From: Methylococcus capsulatus str. Texas = ATCC 19069
GTDB taxonomy: Bacteria > Pseudomonadota > Gammaproteobacteria > Methylococcales > Methylococcaceae
Reading direction: 5' to 3'
Length of the DNA stretch: 64,000 bases
NCBI RefSeq assembly: GCF_000424685.1
Contig: NZ_AUKJ01000023.1
Location: 1 to 64,000 of the forward strand
The notes under the pieces: model-generated
Database searches by the model: none
Seen by the model: only the letters and a program-made list of their open reading frames with translations
What the model was told of the DNA's origin: nothing
Made by a program: the position numbers and the translations under genes
Part shown: in pieces, positions 1-10,004 of the stretch
How positions within the stretch are numbered: the stretch's first letter is position 1
Layout: every line of letters starts with the position of its first letter

Positions 1-593
<593 letters not shown>

Positions 594-1080
594 AAACGCG
601 CTCGCCAGCTTCAGTATCTCGTTGGCCTTGCGCAGCTCCTTGTTCTCACGCTCCAGGGCCTCGAGGCGTTCGCGTTCGTCGGTCGTCACGCCAGCGCGCA
701 GGCCGGCATCGATCTCATGCGTGCGTACCCAGGTGCGCAGGCTGTTGGCCGAACAGCCGATCTTCGGGGCAATCGATTCGATGGCCGCCCACAGTGACGG
801 ATACTCGCCACGGTGCTCCTGCACCAGGCGGACGGCACGTTCACGGACTTCGGGGGAATACTTGTTGGCTTTGCTCATGGCTTCATTCTCTCTAGAGTCA
901 AAGCCTCCTCAAAACCCGGGGCGATTCAGCTGCAGACTTCGACGCTGCGGCTACGAGTGAACCAGCGGGATTGGGGCTGCGTCGGGAGCGAACTGAGACG
1001 CTAGGTCCACGGAGCTGGCTGGGTTCTTCCTGGCTTGGTCGCTCGCCGCGATGCCGAGGCAGGTTTGCTGGGGGGGATGG

Positions 1081-1809
1081 TCACAGCAGGGCTAGTTCGA
1101 GCCTCTGTTTGCGGATCTGCCAGTCCGGCAAAACTTGTCCAAGCAAAGCGAAAAACGCTGAGCCGTGGTTCTTGTGCACCAGGTGGCAAAGCTCATGCAC
1201 GATCACGTATTCGACACAAGGACGTGGGGCTTGCACCAAACGTGAGTTCAGCGTCATTTGGCCGTTTGGCGACAAGCTCCCCCACCGGCTGCGCATCTCG
1301 CGGACGACGATGCGTGGCCTCGCGTGCCCAAGTCGCTGGAACGCATCAAAGGCATCCGTCAGCACGCCATCGAACACTTCGCGTGCTCGCTCAAGATACC
1401 AGCGTCGCAGGAGCGCCTTGACCTTGGCGGGGGGCAGTTCCCCCGAACTGATGACCCACATTTCGCCCCGGGTCAGTTTCACCTGATCTTGACGGGCCTG
1501 CGGATCGTTCGCCTTGACGCGCAAGCGGTACTGCCGTCCCAGGTAGCGATGCGACTCACCGCTCAGATACTGCCTCGGTGCGGTGCACTGCTCATACTGC
1601 GAGAAAGTCGCCAGCTGCCGGCTGATCCAGCCCGCACGCAGGCGCAGCCTCTCATCGATGGTTGCGTCATCACACCCTCTCTGGGCGAGCACGACGACGC
1701 GCCCGCCGGGATGAACCTCGATGCCCAGCGTCCGCCTTGCCGGCCTTTCTACAACTTCGTAGCGGATGACCTCGTCCCCATAGCAGACCGATCCGCGTCG
1801 ATCGCTCAT
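1081..1809 (-). CDS. YgjP/SprT-like zinc metallopeptidase at the end of the type I R-M operon
   Basis: 242 aa. The C-terminal half holds the zinc-protease signature VIVHELCHLVHKNH, with the HExxH helix and a further histidine as ligands, preceded by MRSRWGSLSPNGQMTLN, which is typical of the YgjP (DUF45) group. Such proteins are frequent last genes of hsd operons; their substrate is not established. The ATG overlaps the hsdR stop as ATGA (1806-1809), which supports this start over a longer upstream extension and implies translational coupling. It is the final gene of the operon; 152 bp separate its stop from the IS end and nothing recognisable lies there. Confidence 0.85.
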   Translation of the reverse strand: MSDRRGSVCYGDEVIRYEVVERPARRTLGIEVHPGGRVVVLAQRGCDDATIDERLRLRAGWISRQLATFSQYEQCTAPRQYLSGESHRYLGRQYRLRVKANDPQARQDQVKLTRGEMWVISSGELPPAKVKALLRRWYLERAREVFDGVLTDAFDAFQRLGHARPRIVVREMRSRWGSLSPNGQMTLNSRLVQAPRPCVEYVIVHELCHLVHKNHGSAFFALLGQVLPDWQIRKQRLELALL

Positions 1810-4800
1810 ACCACCATCCGGTGCCGAGCCAGCTGCATCGTCCGATCGATAATGTCGTCCATCTCGCCGGTCGAAAGCGGCACGCCCTTCTTGTCCTTGA
1901 CCTCGTCGTACAGGTAGTCGTCGATCTCGTTCATCGTTCGACGTTGTGCGTCCACATCGTCCCAAAAGCCCACCTTCTTGTTGCGCTGAATGATCGACCA
2001 GATGTCGACGGCCGCGTCGGCAGCAAGCGTTGCCGCCACGTCTTCCGCCTGCACATGGCCGCTCACATAGGGCTTCAAAACGCCGTACAAAGCAAGGGCG
2101 TTGTCGTTGCCGGCCAACTGCGCTGGTGCGTCGTCACTGCGCCGGTTGACCACCGCATCCTTGATCTCGCTGACCTTGTTCAGGTACTCCAGGTCCGAAA
2201 TGCGTTGGGCGCGGAAGTCGTCGATGGCTTGCTGAATGAGTTTCGAGAACTTCTCGTAGAACGCGGGGTCCTGTTCCAGGCGCTCGCTGATGGCCTTCTT
2301 GGTCGCATGCGCGATCATGTCGGCCTTCGCGGCGGTGGTCCTGGCTTCACCTCGATCCTCGACCACCTGCTTGAACGCCTTCTCGTCGAAGATGTTCACG
2401 GGTTCATTCAGCCGAACCACCTCGCTCGCCGAAATGTGGGTGTCCAAGAGCTTCTTGATCTTGGGTTCGAAGTCGCGGTAGTCCACCGACTCGGCATAGC
2501 GCAACTTGACGGACGCCTTCAGGTTCGTAAACCGCTTCAGGTCGGTCTTGTACGACTGCAACTTCTGCTCGGGCGTCGAGGCGATGAACTGCTCAGATGA
2601 CATCGCAATCGAGAGCGTCTTGCCGAAGGCCGCCAGCCGCCCATAAAACGTCTCCCGCCGCTTTTCGTCCGCCAGCAGCTGCTCATAGGCTTCTTCGTCG
2701 CGCTGGTTCTTGACCTCGTTGAAGAGGTCCCAAAGATCGGCATGCCGCTGCGGCAGCTTCTTGACTTCCTCCTGGATGCTGACCAGGGCCCCGGCCAGGT
2801 CGGCCTCGTCGAAGCCGTCGAGGGCGCTATAGGTTGTCAGCGCCTGATCGAGCTCACCCAGAATGCCGGCGTAATCGATGATGTAGCCGAACTCCTTGGG
2901 CTGCGTGCCTTGGTCATCGTCATACAGACGGTTCACCCGGGCGATGGCCTGCAGCAGGGTGTGCTCGCGCAGCTTGCGCGTCAGGTACAGCACCGTGTTA
3001 CGTGGCGCATCAAAGCCGGTCAGGAGCTTGTCGACGACGATGAGGATTTCCGGATCGTCTCCGTACTTGAACTGGTTGATGAGCTGCTTGTTGTACTCCT
3101 CCTCGGAGCCATAGCGCTTCATCATCCGTTCCCAGAAGGCCACGACCTCATCGGCTGGCTTGTCGTCCGTCTCCTCGTTGCCTTCGCGGGTGTCGGGTGG
3201 CGAAATGATGACCTCGCTCGTCACATGCCCGATCTCGTCGAGAAACTTCTTGTAGGTGAGGGCGGCCGCCTTGCTCGGCGCAACGAGCTGCGCCTTGAAG
3301 CCGGTGCCTTGCCAGTTTTGCCGGTAGTGCTCGCTGATGTCGAAGGCCCGCATGTAGATCACCTGATCGGCCTTGTTGAGCATCTCGGCCCGGCTGTATT
3401 TCTTCTTCAGATCAGCCTTTTGCGCATCCGTCAGCCCTTGCGTGTGGCGCTCGAACCAGGTGTCGATAGCTTTCTCGTTCTGCTCCATCTCCACATGCCG
3501 CGCCTCATACAGCAGGGGAACCACCGCGCCATCCTTGACGGCCTGATTAATCGCATAGGTGTCGATCAAGCCGCCGAACTTGGCGAAGTTGTTCTTCTCC
3601 TTCTTCATCAACGGCGTGCCGGTGAAGCCCAGGTAGCAGGCCATCGGGAACATCTGCCGCATGCGCGCGGCAAAGCCGCCGAAGTTGGTGCGGTGGCTCT
3701 CGTCGACCAGGATGAAGATGTCGGCCGATTCCTCGACGTGCTTCTTGATCGACAGCGCCTTGTCGAACTTGTGAATGAGCGTGGTGACGATGTGCGCCTT
3801 GTTCTCGGAGAGCAGCTCCAGCAGATGGCGCCCGCTATCCGCCCGATCCGGCATCAAGCCGCATGCGGCAAAGGTGTTGCCAAGCTGCTTGTCCAAGTCC
3901 ACCCGGTCGGTGACCAGCACGATGCGTGGGTTGCGGATGTCGGGGTCGAGCGCCAGGGCGCGCGCCAGCATCACCATGGTCAGTGACTTGCCCGACCCTT
4001 GGGTGTGCCAGATGATGCCGCCCAAGCGCCGCCCCACATCGTCCCGCTGCTTGACGCGCTCGAGCACGCGCTGGACGGCGAAGAACTGCTGGTAGCGGGC
4101 AACCTTGCGGATGCCGGCGTCAAAGACAGTGAAACGAAAGGCCAAATCGAGCAGCCGCTCTGGGCGGCACAAGGCATACAGCATGCGATCCTGTTCGGTG
4201 ATCGCCCACGGCTTGCCGCCTTCCGGCTCGCGCAATGATTGGCCATCCCAAATCAGGTCGAACAGCCCGGCCTTGGCCGCGGCGGGAAGAGGCTTTTCCC
4301 GTACCGAGTGCAGCTTGACAGTGTCGATCTCCTCCCGCCAGACCGCCCAGAACTTCGCTGGCGTGCCCACCGTCGCGTAACGCACTGCGTTCTTGTTGGT
4401 TGCCAACAGCAACTGGGCATAGGTGAACAGCTTGGGGATGTACTCTTCGCGCTGGTTGCGGATCATCTGCGACACCGCCTGCTCGACTTCCACCTTGGGC
4501 GACTTGCACTCGATCACCGCAAACGGAATGCCGTTGACAAACAGCACGATGTCCGGCCGGCAGGTCTCGCTGCTTCGCGTGCGTTCGACCGGGAACTCGG
4601 CCGTGACGTGGTAGACGTTGTTGGCCGGGTTCTTCCAGTCGATGTAGTTGAGCGTAAAGCTCTTGCTGTCGCCCTCGATGGACTGCTCCAGCGCCACGCC
4701 CAGCGTCAGCAGGTCATAGATGGCCTCGTTGGTTTTCAGCAAGCCGTCGTACTTGACGTTCTTCAGGCGTTGGATGGCGGTCTGGATGTTTTCCTCGGAA

Positions 4801-5015
4801 AACAGGTAGCTCTGCCCCTTGTACTGGATGCGGTTGATTTTCTTCAGCCGCTCGCGCAGCACTTCTTCCAACAGCACCTGCCCCAGCTTGCCCCCGCGGG
4901 CGGCGAGCGCCTGCTCCGGCGTGAGGTAGGCATAGCCCAGGTTGATGAGCAGCTGCAGCGCGGGAATCTGCGAGAGGTATTTCTCGTTGAAGCGAAAGCC
5001 GTCAATGTCGTCCAT
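1806..5015 (-). CDS. hsdR: Type I restriction endonuclease subunit R
   Basis: 1069 aa, full length for HsdR. The motor and nuclease subunit of a type I R-M complex: it translocates DNA by ATP hydrolysis and cuts far from the recognition site. The N-terminal nuclease domain has a PD-(D/E)xK pattern (CRPDIVLFVNG, then AVIECKSPK, about residues 150-175). The superfamily 2 helicase core follows with Walker A HTQGSGKSLT, the DEAD-like VDESHR and FTGTPLMKKE. The C-terminal part is helical and binds the methylase. It starts 2 bp after the AlbA_2-protein stop and its stop overlaps the protease start. No frameshift is seen, so it should be functional. Confidence 0.95.
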   Translation of the reverse strand: MDDIDGFRFNEKYLSQIPALQLLINLGYAYLTPEQALAARGGKLGQVLLEEVLRERLKKINRIQYKGQSYLFSEENIQTAIQRLKNVKYDGLLKTNEAIYDLLTLGVALEQSIEGDSKSFTLNYIDWKNPANNVYHVTAEFPVERTRSSETCRPDIVLFVNGIPFAVIECKSPKVEVEQAVSQMIRNQREEYIPKLFTYAQLLLATNKNAVRYATVGTPAKFWAVWREEIDTVKLHSVREKPLPAAAKAGLFDLIWDGQSLREPEGGKPWAITEQDRMLYALCRPERLLDLAFRFTVFDAGIRKVARYQQFFAVQRVLERVKQRDDVGRRLGGIIWHTQGSGKSLTMVMLARALALDPDIRNPRIVLVTDRVDLDKQLGNTFAACGLMPDRADSGRHLLELLSENKAHIVTTLIHKFDKALSIKKHVEESADIFILVDESHRTNFGGFAARMRQMFPMACYLGFTGTPLMKKEKNNFAKFGGLIDTYAINQAVKDGAVVPLLYEARHVEMEQNEKAIDTWFERHTQGLTDAQKADLKKKYSRAEMLNKADQVIYMRAFDISEHYRQNWQGTGFKAQLVAPSKAAALTYKKFLDEIGHVTSEVIISPPDTREGNEETDDKPADEVVAFWERMMKRYGSEEEYNKQLINQFKYGDDPEILIVVDKLLTGFDAPRNTVLYLTRKLREHTLLQAIARVNRLYDDDQGTQPKEFGYIIDYAGILGELDQALTTYSALDGFDEADLAGALVSIQEEVKKLPQRHADLWDLFNEVKNQRDEEAYEQLLADEKRRETFYGRLAAFGKTLSIAMSSEQFIASTPEQKLQSYKTDLKRFTNLKASVKLRYAESVDYRDFEPKIKKLLDTHISASEVVRLNEPVNIFDEKAFKQVVEDRGEARTTAAKADMIAHATKKAISERLEQDPAFYEKFSKLIQQAIDDFRAQRISDLEYLNKVSEIKDAVVNRRSDDAPAQLAGNDNALALYGVLKPYVSGHVQAEDVAATLAADAAVDIWSIIQRNKKVGFWDDVDAQRRTMNEIDDYLYDEVKDKKGVPLSTGEMDDIIDRTMQLARHRMVV

Positions 5016-5017
5016 CC

Positions 5018-6166
5018 TCAGGTACGCTTGACGATAGCTTTGAACAGGTTGCCATAGCGGTCGTCGATCAGTTCAATCTGCGGCCAAGCGCGCAATGCGC
5101 GCAGGATCCCGCTACCCAGACCTCGGTAGGGCAAGAGCTTGGCCGCGAAGGATGCGAGGATGGGATTGCGGATATTCGAATTGCCCGCCTTGATGTTTTC
5201 GACCGTCAAATGGTTGGGCAGATGGCCGGGGCTGATGATCTCGACCCGATCGGCAAACACCAGCACGCGTACCGGCGCGCTGATGAAGTAGTCGCGGTGA
5301 ATGAGCGCATTGGCGACCAGCTCTTCCCAAACGATGCGCGGAATCTCGGGCTGTCCTTGGGAGTTGAAACCTTGGTCGCCCTGCACGGCGCGCGTGTTGG
5401 CGACGATGAAGCCAAGTGTCTGCTGAAACACATCGGCCAGCTTGCCGGTGATGTCGCGGCTGTCGATGTAGCGCTGATCCTCGATGTCTGTACCGACAAA
5501 GGCGACGGCCTTGACGATGAAGGCGGGTAGCGCATACTGCGGCGCCCTGGCAAACAGCAGACTACCGGCCAGGTTGAGCCGTCCCTGGTTCATCAGGTTC
5601 ATGTTGGTCAGAAGCTGCGGCAATGGCTGCTTGTGCTCGGTGAGCGGCTCGCCGAACTGCTGCTCGAAGAAGGCTGCGAAATAGGGCATGTCCATATCCC
5701 CTACGCCCAAGCCCGCCACGGGCGTCTCATCCGCATGGACAAGACCGGCCTGCTGGAACAAGCGCTGGAGCTCCTCGCGCGAGGTGGCGCGGCGCTTGTC
5801 CGCACCGTTTTTGACCCAGATCGCGCCGTTCTTATCCATGTAGGGCTTGCTCACGCCCTCCGGGATGGTCACCACCAGCACCGTGCCGTTGGGATGCGGC
5901 ACGTTTTCGGTGAGCGGGTTCACCGCGGGACGCACATTTTGCGAGGAAGCATTTGAGATCAGTTGGTTCAGGCGATCGATGTCCGCGTGCGACAAGCCGA
6001 TGACCACGCCATCGTTTTGCACGCCAATGAAAATCTGCCCGCCAGCGCTGTTGCTAAAGGCCACGATCTCCGCCGCCAGCGCGTCGGGGTTGGTGAAGTT
6101 CTCCTTGAACTGATGGCGGCTGTCCTCGCCCCGACTCAAGACCTCGATCAGCTCTGCGGTTTCCAT
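5018..6166 (-). CDS. AlbA_2 (Schlafen-type) putative DNA/RNA-binding protein with a C-terminal ATPase-like domain
   Basis: 382 aa. The N-terminus carries the AlbA_2 pattern (SRHQFKENFTN, then EIVAFSNSAGGQIFIGV), the divergent P-loop-like fold shared with Schlafen proteins. The C-terminal third has a segment (NALIHRDY, VRVLVFADRVEIISPG) typical of the HATPase_c_4-like domain that often accompanies AlbA_2. Such proteins are annotated as transcriptional regulators or helicase-like; in restriction loci the role is unknown. It overlaps the end of the preceding ATPase gene by 19 bp and sits 2 bp before hsdR, so it is an integral part of the hsd transcript. Function in defence or in control of the locus is inference. 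Confidence 0.82.
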   Translation of the reverse strand: METAELIEVLSRGEDSRHQFKENFTNPDALAAEIVAFSNSAGGQIFIGVQNDGVVIGLSHADIDRLNQLISNASSQNVRPAVNPLTENVPHPNGTVLVVTIPEGVSKPYMDKNGAIWVKNGADKRRATSREELQRLFQQAGLVHADETPVAGLGVGDMDMPYFAAFFEQQFGEPLTEHKQPLPQLLTNMNLMNQGRLNLAGSLLFARAPQYALPAFIVKAVAFVGTDIEDQRYIDSRDITGKLADVFQQTLGFIVANTRAVQGDQGFNSQGQPEIPRIVWEELVANALIHRDYFISAPVRVLVFADRVEIISPGHLPNHLTVENIKAGNSNIRNPILASFAAKLLPYRGLGSGILRALRAWPQIELIDDRYGNLFKAIVKRT

Positions 6167-8784
6167 AGGTTGTAAACCTCTTTACGTCGGTCGAAGGCCT
6201 CGCGCCCGCCTTCCATGATGTTGATGATGGCCTCCTGCATTGGGCGCGCGTCGATGCTGCCGCTTTGCACCGAGATTTGTTCGTCCTGATAGCGACAGGC
6301 GATCACCTGCTCCGCATCGCCCAGCACCGGGAAGTTCGCGTTGTGGGTCGCAAAGATGAACTGCACCTGCGGTTTCATCTCGCGCAACAGTTTGATCACA
6401 TCGTCGTAGATGGTCTGGTTGTCCAGATCGTCTTCTGGCTGGTCGATGATGATCACGTCGTTCTGGCGCTGGCTGAGCACAAACAGCAGAAGCGCCGAAG
6501 CCCGCTGCCCGAGCGAGTGGTGCTTGAGCTCCTTGCCGCGATAGCGGATCACGAAGCGGTTGGGCACCTGATAGCTGACAAACTCCACCAGGTTCTGCAT
6601 GAACGTCTTTTCAAAAACCTGCGGCGTGCTGCCCGCTTTTTTCAAAGCGTTGGGCAAATCGCGCAACAGGCCGCCGAAATCGGCGTAATCCTCCATCACC
6701 GCGCGCAGGGTGGTTTCGCGGACGTTGCTGCCCTTAAAGAGCTGCTGCATGAAGCCGATGGCGGCGTCCTTGTCGCCCTTGAAGTCGGCTTCGATCTGCA
6801 AGGCGGTATGGGCGGCGTTCACTCGATCCAATTCGGCCTTGATGGCGTTGAATTCACGCAGCCAAAGTTCGTTGAGCTTGTCGATCTCGGTATAGAGCGC
6901 ATCGCGCAGACTGCTTTGCTGGCCTTCCTGCTTGGTCAGCGCCTCCAGCATCTGTTCCGCCTTGGTTTTGCGCTGCTGTAGGGTCAAGAAGTCATCCGGC
7001 TGGATGGCGGTCAGGCCAGTCTGCTTGAGCTCCTGAGCCAGTTGGCGTTCGACCTGGGCAAACTCCTCCTGAAGACTCTGGCGCTCGTTGTCGAACTCGC
7101 CTTGTTTGGCTTGAAGTCGGGAAAGGATGGCGCGAGCCTCCTGCTCGACTTGCTTGAGCTGATCGACTTTGGCGACGAGGTTGGCAAATTCGGTGTAATA
7201 GGCCCTGAAAAACTCGGGGTTTTGCTTGGAGGCATAGCGCGTGGCATTGCGCAACTCATCCTCATGCTCGGCAATCAGTTGCCCAAGGGCGAGCACGAAG
7301 CTGTCTGCCCGCGCCTTCATGCGGGCAAGGGCAGCGGCATCTTGCTGGAAACCCAGGCGCTTTTGCAGTTTGTCGGCAACCCCGTACTCTTCAAACTTCT
7401 TCAGCCGGAAGTTGGCATCGCTAAGCTGAGCCTCGTAATCGCGCCTAAGTTCGGCGGTATTGCTGAGCTTGAGCCAGCGGCTGGCCATATCACGCACATG
7501 TTTGCGCTGGGTTTCGATTTCGTCGCGCAGCGCGCGCAGCTTGTCGCCCACCAGCTTTTCCACCAGATCGGTCTCGAAGCCTTCGCCGGTGCTGGAAAGG
7601 TCTTTTTGCCCAAAGTAGATCGGCCGGCGCAGCACGGTTTCCCGGATCGACACGCCCGGCTGCAACTTGCCGCCCAAATAGACATTCGGCGCCTCGCGGT
7701 AGATGCGGGAGATGGTGAATTCCTGGCCATACACGTCGCAAGCTGTCAGCGTCACCTTGCCGCCGCTGCCCAGGGTATGGCGCACCAGCTCGTCTTTGTA
7801 CTTCAAATCCTGCGCCTTCTCGCCACGGGGAATATCGAGTGCATAACGTACAGCCTCCAGAATGGACGACTTGCCGCTGCCGCGGATGCCGATCAGCGTG
7901 TTCAGTTCGGGCGAGAAATAGAGCGTTTGCCCGTCGAGGACGCCGCCGTCGAAGTGCATGCTGCGGATGTACGAGCCCTGATGTTTTGGCGGTTCGTTGG
8001 CGGCCACGCGCGCTGCTGGATCGGTCAAGGCAAACTTGACGGCTTCGAAGGACAATTCGCCTAGCTTGAGGTAACAGGCCTCGCCTTTACCAATGTCTTC
8101 GATGCACTTGGCGTCGCAGCCTTCGAGCTCGGCGGGATACCAGTCTTTGAGCCAAGCTTGTACTTTGCTGCGGCTAGGTTTGCCCGTCTCTGCGCCATTG
8201 CGCGTGCGCACCTTCTGGAACCCTAAAGTATGGCGGCGGAAGGCAGGGTTACGGCCCAGCTCCTCCAGTCGGCCCCCATCGAGCTCGGCCCACAGGCCAC
8301 TGCGCGACTCGACATGGGCAAAGACCAGGAAAAAATCACGGTGCTGCTCTTCGAGGCGTTTGATGGTCTCCAGCAGCGACCAGGCACTGCGTCCGTTCTC
8401 CTGCTCGTATTCGGCTGGCGCTTTACCAGCGAAAGCGCTGGCGAGAAACGGATTGATGTAGTCGTGCCCCTCGATCCACGCATCCGAAAAGACGATCAGC
8501 GTATGGATGCCATTGGCGCCGTCGCCGATCGAGAGCTCAACCCCCGGCAACAGCTCGATGTCCCGCTTGCGTGCCGCCTTGCGCAGCGCCTTGAATTCAT
8601 CGAGATCGAACTTGTTGTGATTGGTGATCACGCCCAGGCGAATGTCCGCTTGCGCCAACGCTTCGACATAGCGGGCGACGAAGGCGTTGGGCTCCTCGGC
8701 ATAGCGAAATTCCTTGTCGGCGCGGGTGTGCAGATGAAAGTCGGCGCGCACCCACTGTGCGCCTTGCGTAAAGACGATGCTCAT
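6148..8784 (-). CDS. PHP-domain plus SMC/ABC-type ATPase (TrlF-like) embedded in the hsd operon
   Basis: 878 aa. The N-terminal ~280 residues resemble a PHP phosphoesterase: DFHLHT (H17, H19), ITNHNKFD, GVELSIG and VFAHVES. An ABC/SMC-type ATPase follows: P-loop GIRGSGKSS (residues 299-307), long charged coiled coils (about 420-680), a degenerate signature HHSLGQRASALL and Walker B VIIIDQPEDDLDNQ, then ATHNANF. This PHP-SMC layout matches proteins named TrlF and is reminiscent of RloC/PrrC-like nucleases that guard type I systems, although the nuclease family differs. The start is set by AGGAGGT seven bases before the ATG, which overlaps the hsdS stop (ATGA, 8781-8784). A nucleic-acid-targeting effector role is inferred. 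Confidence 0.85.
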   Translation of the reverse strand: MSIVFTQGAQWVRADFHLHTRADKEFRYAEEPNAFVARYVEALAQADIRLGVITNHNKFDLDEFKALRKAARKRDIELLPGVELSIGDGANGIHTLIVFSDAWIEGHDYINPFLASAFAGKAPAEYEQENGRSAWSLLETIKRLEEQHRDFFLVFAHVESRSGLWAELDGGRLEELGRNPAFRRHTLGFQKVRTRNGAETGKPSRSKVQAWLKDWYPAELEGCDAKCIEDIGKGEACYLKLGELSFEAVKFALTDPAARVAANEPPKHQGSYIRSMHFDGGVLDGQTLYFSPELNTLIGIRGSGKSSILEAVRYALDIPRGEKAQDLKYKDELVRHTLGSGGKVTLTACDVYGQEFTISRIYREAPNVYLGGKLQPGVSIRETVLRRPIYFGQKDLSSTGEGFETDLVEKLVGDKLRALRDEIETQRKHVRDMASRWLKLSNTAELRRDYEAQLSDANFRLKKFEEYGVADKLQKRLGFQQDAAALARMKARADSFVLALGQLIAEHEDELRNATRYASKQNPEFFRAYYTEFANLVAKVDQLKQVEQEARAILSRLQAKQGEFDNERQSLQEEFAQVERQLAQELKQTGLTAIQPDDFLTLQQRKTKAEQMLEALTKQEGQQSSLRDALYTEIDKLNELWLREFNAIKAELDRVNAAHTALQIEADFKGDKDAAIGFMQQLFKGSNVRETTLRAVMEDYADFGGLLRDLPNALKKAGSTPQVFEKTFMQNLVEFVSYQVPNRFVIRYRGKELKHHSLGQRASALLLFVLSQRQNDVIIIDQPEDDLDNQTIYDDVIKLLREMKPQVQFIFATHNANFPVLGDAEQVIACRYQDEQISVQSGSIDARPMQEAIINIMEGGREAFDRRKEVYNLWKPQS

Positions 8785-10004
8785 GGGGTGACCTCCTGAA
8801 GAGCGTCGGGCGATGTGGCATCTTGCGCGAGCGGCACCCGCCATTGGCCGGTCAACAGCTTTTGCATCAGGCCGCGTTTTTGGCGTTTGAGGGCGCCGAG
8901 GGAACGGGAAAGCAACGTGATTTCTTCGCGCACGGCGTTGAGATAGCGGGCGATGGCGGTTTGTATGGTGAAGGCGGGCAGGACAACGGGGAATGCTTCG
9001 ATGTCTGATTTTTGAATGTTCGGTAATCCAGAACCAACGCGCAAAGCCATTAAGCGGTCTTGGTTACCTTTCAGATAATGAAACAAATAATGCGCGTCTA
9101 CAGCCTTGGCCAAATTCTTTAGGGCATAACAGTGCCCACCACACCAGAAACTTTCTGAGTTGTAAGACACAAAACCGCACGAGTTTCCTCCTTCACTGAT
9201 CGTAATGGTGCCAGCTTCACAATTCCAATCGTCGGTCCTTCCGGATGGATTTATTCCGCCATTGAGCACATAGTAAGCACCACTCTCCTCCATGTGCTCT
9301 TTATTGAGCTGTTGACCCTTCCACACGGTAGCAATGTCTGAGAGCGAAACTGTGCGCCATTGGCTACCACGATCAGGCTCAGAAGCTTTGCTTGCGGAAT
9401 CGCCGTTTGGCCGCCGCGGATGCTGGCTGCAGCTGATGAGGCGCGAGAGTTCATGGGCATAGAACCGCTCCTTCGCCGCGATCAGGCGCTCGGTGGTTTC
9501 GATGGCGGTGTCCCAGTCAGTCAGCACGCCTCCAATTGCCGCCTGCTGCGTCGCGTCAGCAAGCGGAATCTTGAAACCACGGATCAGATCGGCGTTTAGA
9601 TTCTGCTGCCCGCTGCTATTGCTCACATTCCTGAGCTCTTCATACCGATACAGAAGCTGCTGATACACATAACGGGCGTCAATGCCTTCGTTGAGGATCA
9701 ATGCCGCACAATTTTGGTTGATTGCGGCATCAGTTTTGAGGATTGCAACTTGTCCTCGCGTCTTTCCTTGGCCAATCATGGCCATGAGAATCGAGCTGGC
9801 CGGAATGATCTTTGCGGCTGATTTCTTGAGGCCCTCCTCGGTAATGAATTCGTCGATGTCTGCGAGGTTGATCTCGCAATTCTGTATCAAACTTGTCTTT
9901 ACCCATGGGATGGTTCCGCCCCAGTATTCGGGTCGTTCTCGATCTGGCGTGCCGCCCGATGTAACCCGAGCGATTTCTCCGAGTCGGGTCATTGCTGCCC
10001 TCAT
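8781..10004 (-). CDS. hsdS: Type I restriction-modification specificity subunit S
   Basis: 407 aa, normal length. HsdS reads the bipartite target and directs HsdM and HsdR. Two target-recognition domains are visible: the first begins TRLGEIARVTSGGTP and ends in a conserved coiled spacer (DWDTAIETTERLIAAKERF); the second runs SLSDIATVWKGQQLNKEHM to PVVLPAFTIQTAIARYLNA, followed by the C-terminal spacer. The second recognition domain is strikingly AT-rich: 9061-9120 is about 38% GC by my count, against roughly 60-65% around it. That pattern is expected when specificity domains are exchanged horizontally. The ATG overlaps the upstream rhuM-like stop (10001-10004) and follows AAGGAA. Confidence 0.93.
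   Translation of the reverse strand: MRAAMTRLGEIARVTSGGTPDRERPEYWGGTIPWVKTSLIQNCEINLADIDEFITEEGLKKSAAKIIPASSILMAMIGQGKTRGQVAILKTDAAINQNCAALILNEGIDARYVYQQLLYRYEELRNVSNSSGQQNLNADLIRGFKIPLADATQQAAIGGVLTDWDTAIETTERLIAAKERFYAHELSRLISCSQHPRRPNGDSASKASEPDRGSQWRTVSLSDIATVWKGQQLNKEHMEESGAYYVLNGGINPSGRTDDWNCEAGTITISEGGNSCGFVSYNSESFWCGGHCYALKNLAKAVDAHYLFHYLKGNQDRLMALRVGSGLPNIQKSDIEAFPVVLPAFTIQTAIARYLNAVREEITLLSRSLGALKRQKRGLMQKLLTGQWRVPLAQDATSPDALQEVTP

Noticed and set aside
929-1080. Possible small gene between the IS end and the protease gene
   Set aside because: Only 152 bp, no frame with a ribosome site or domain.
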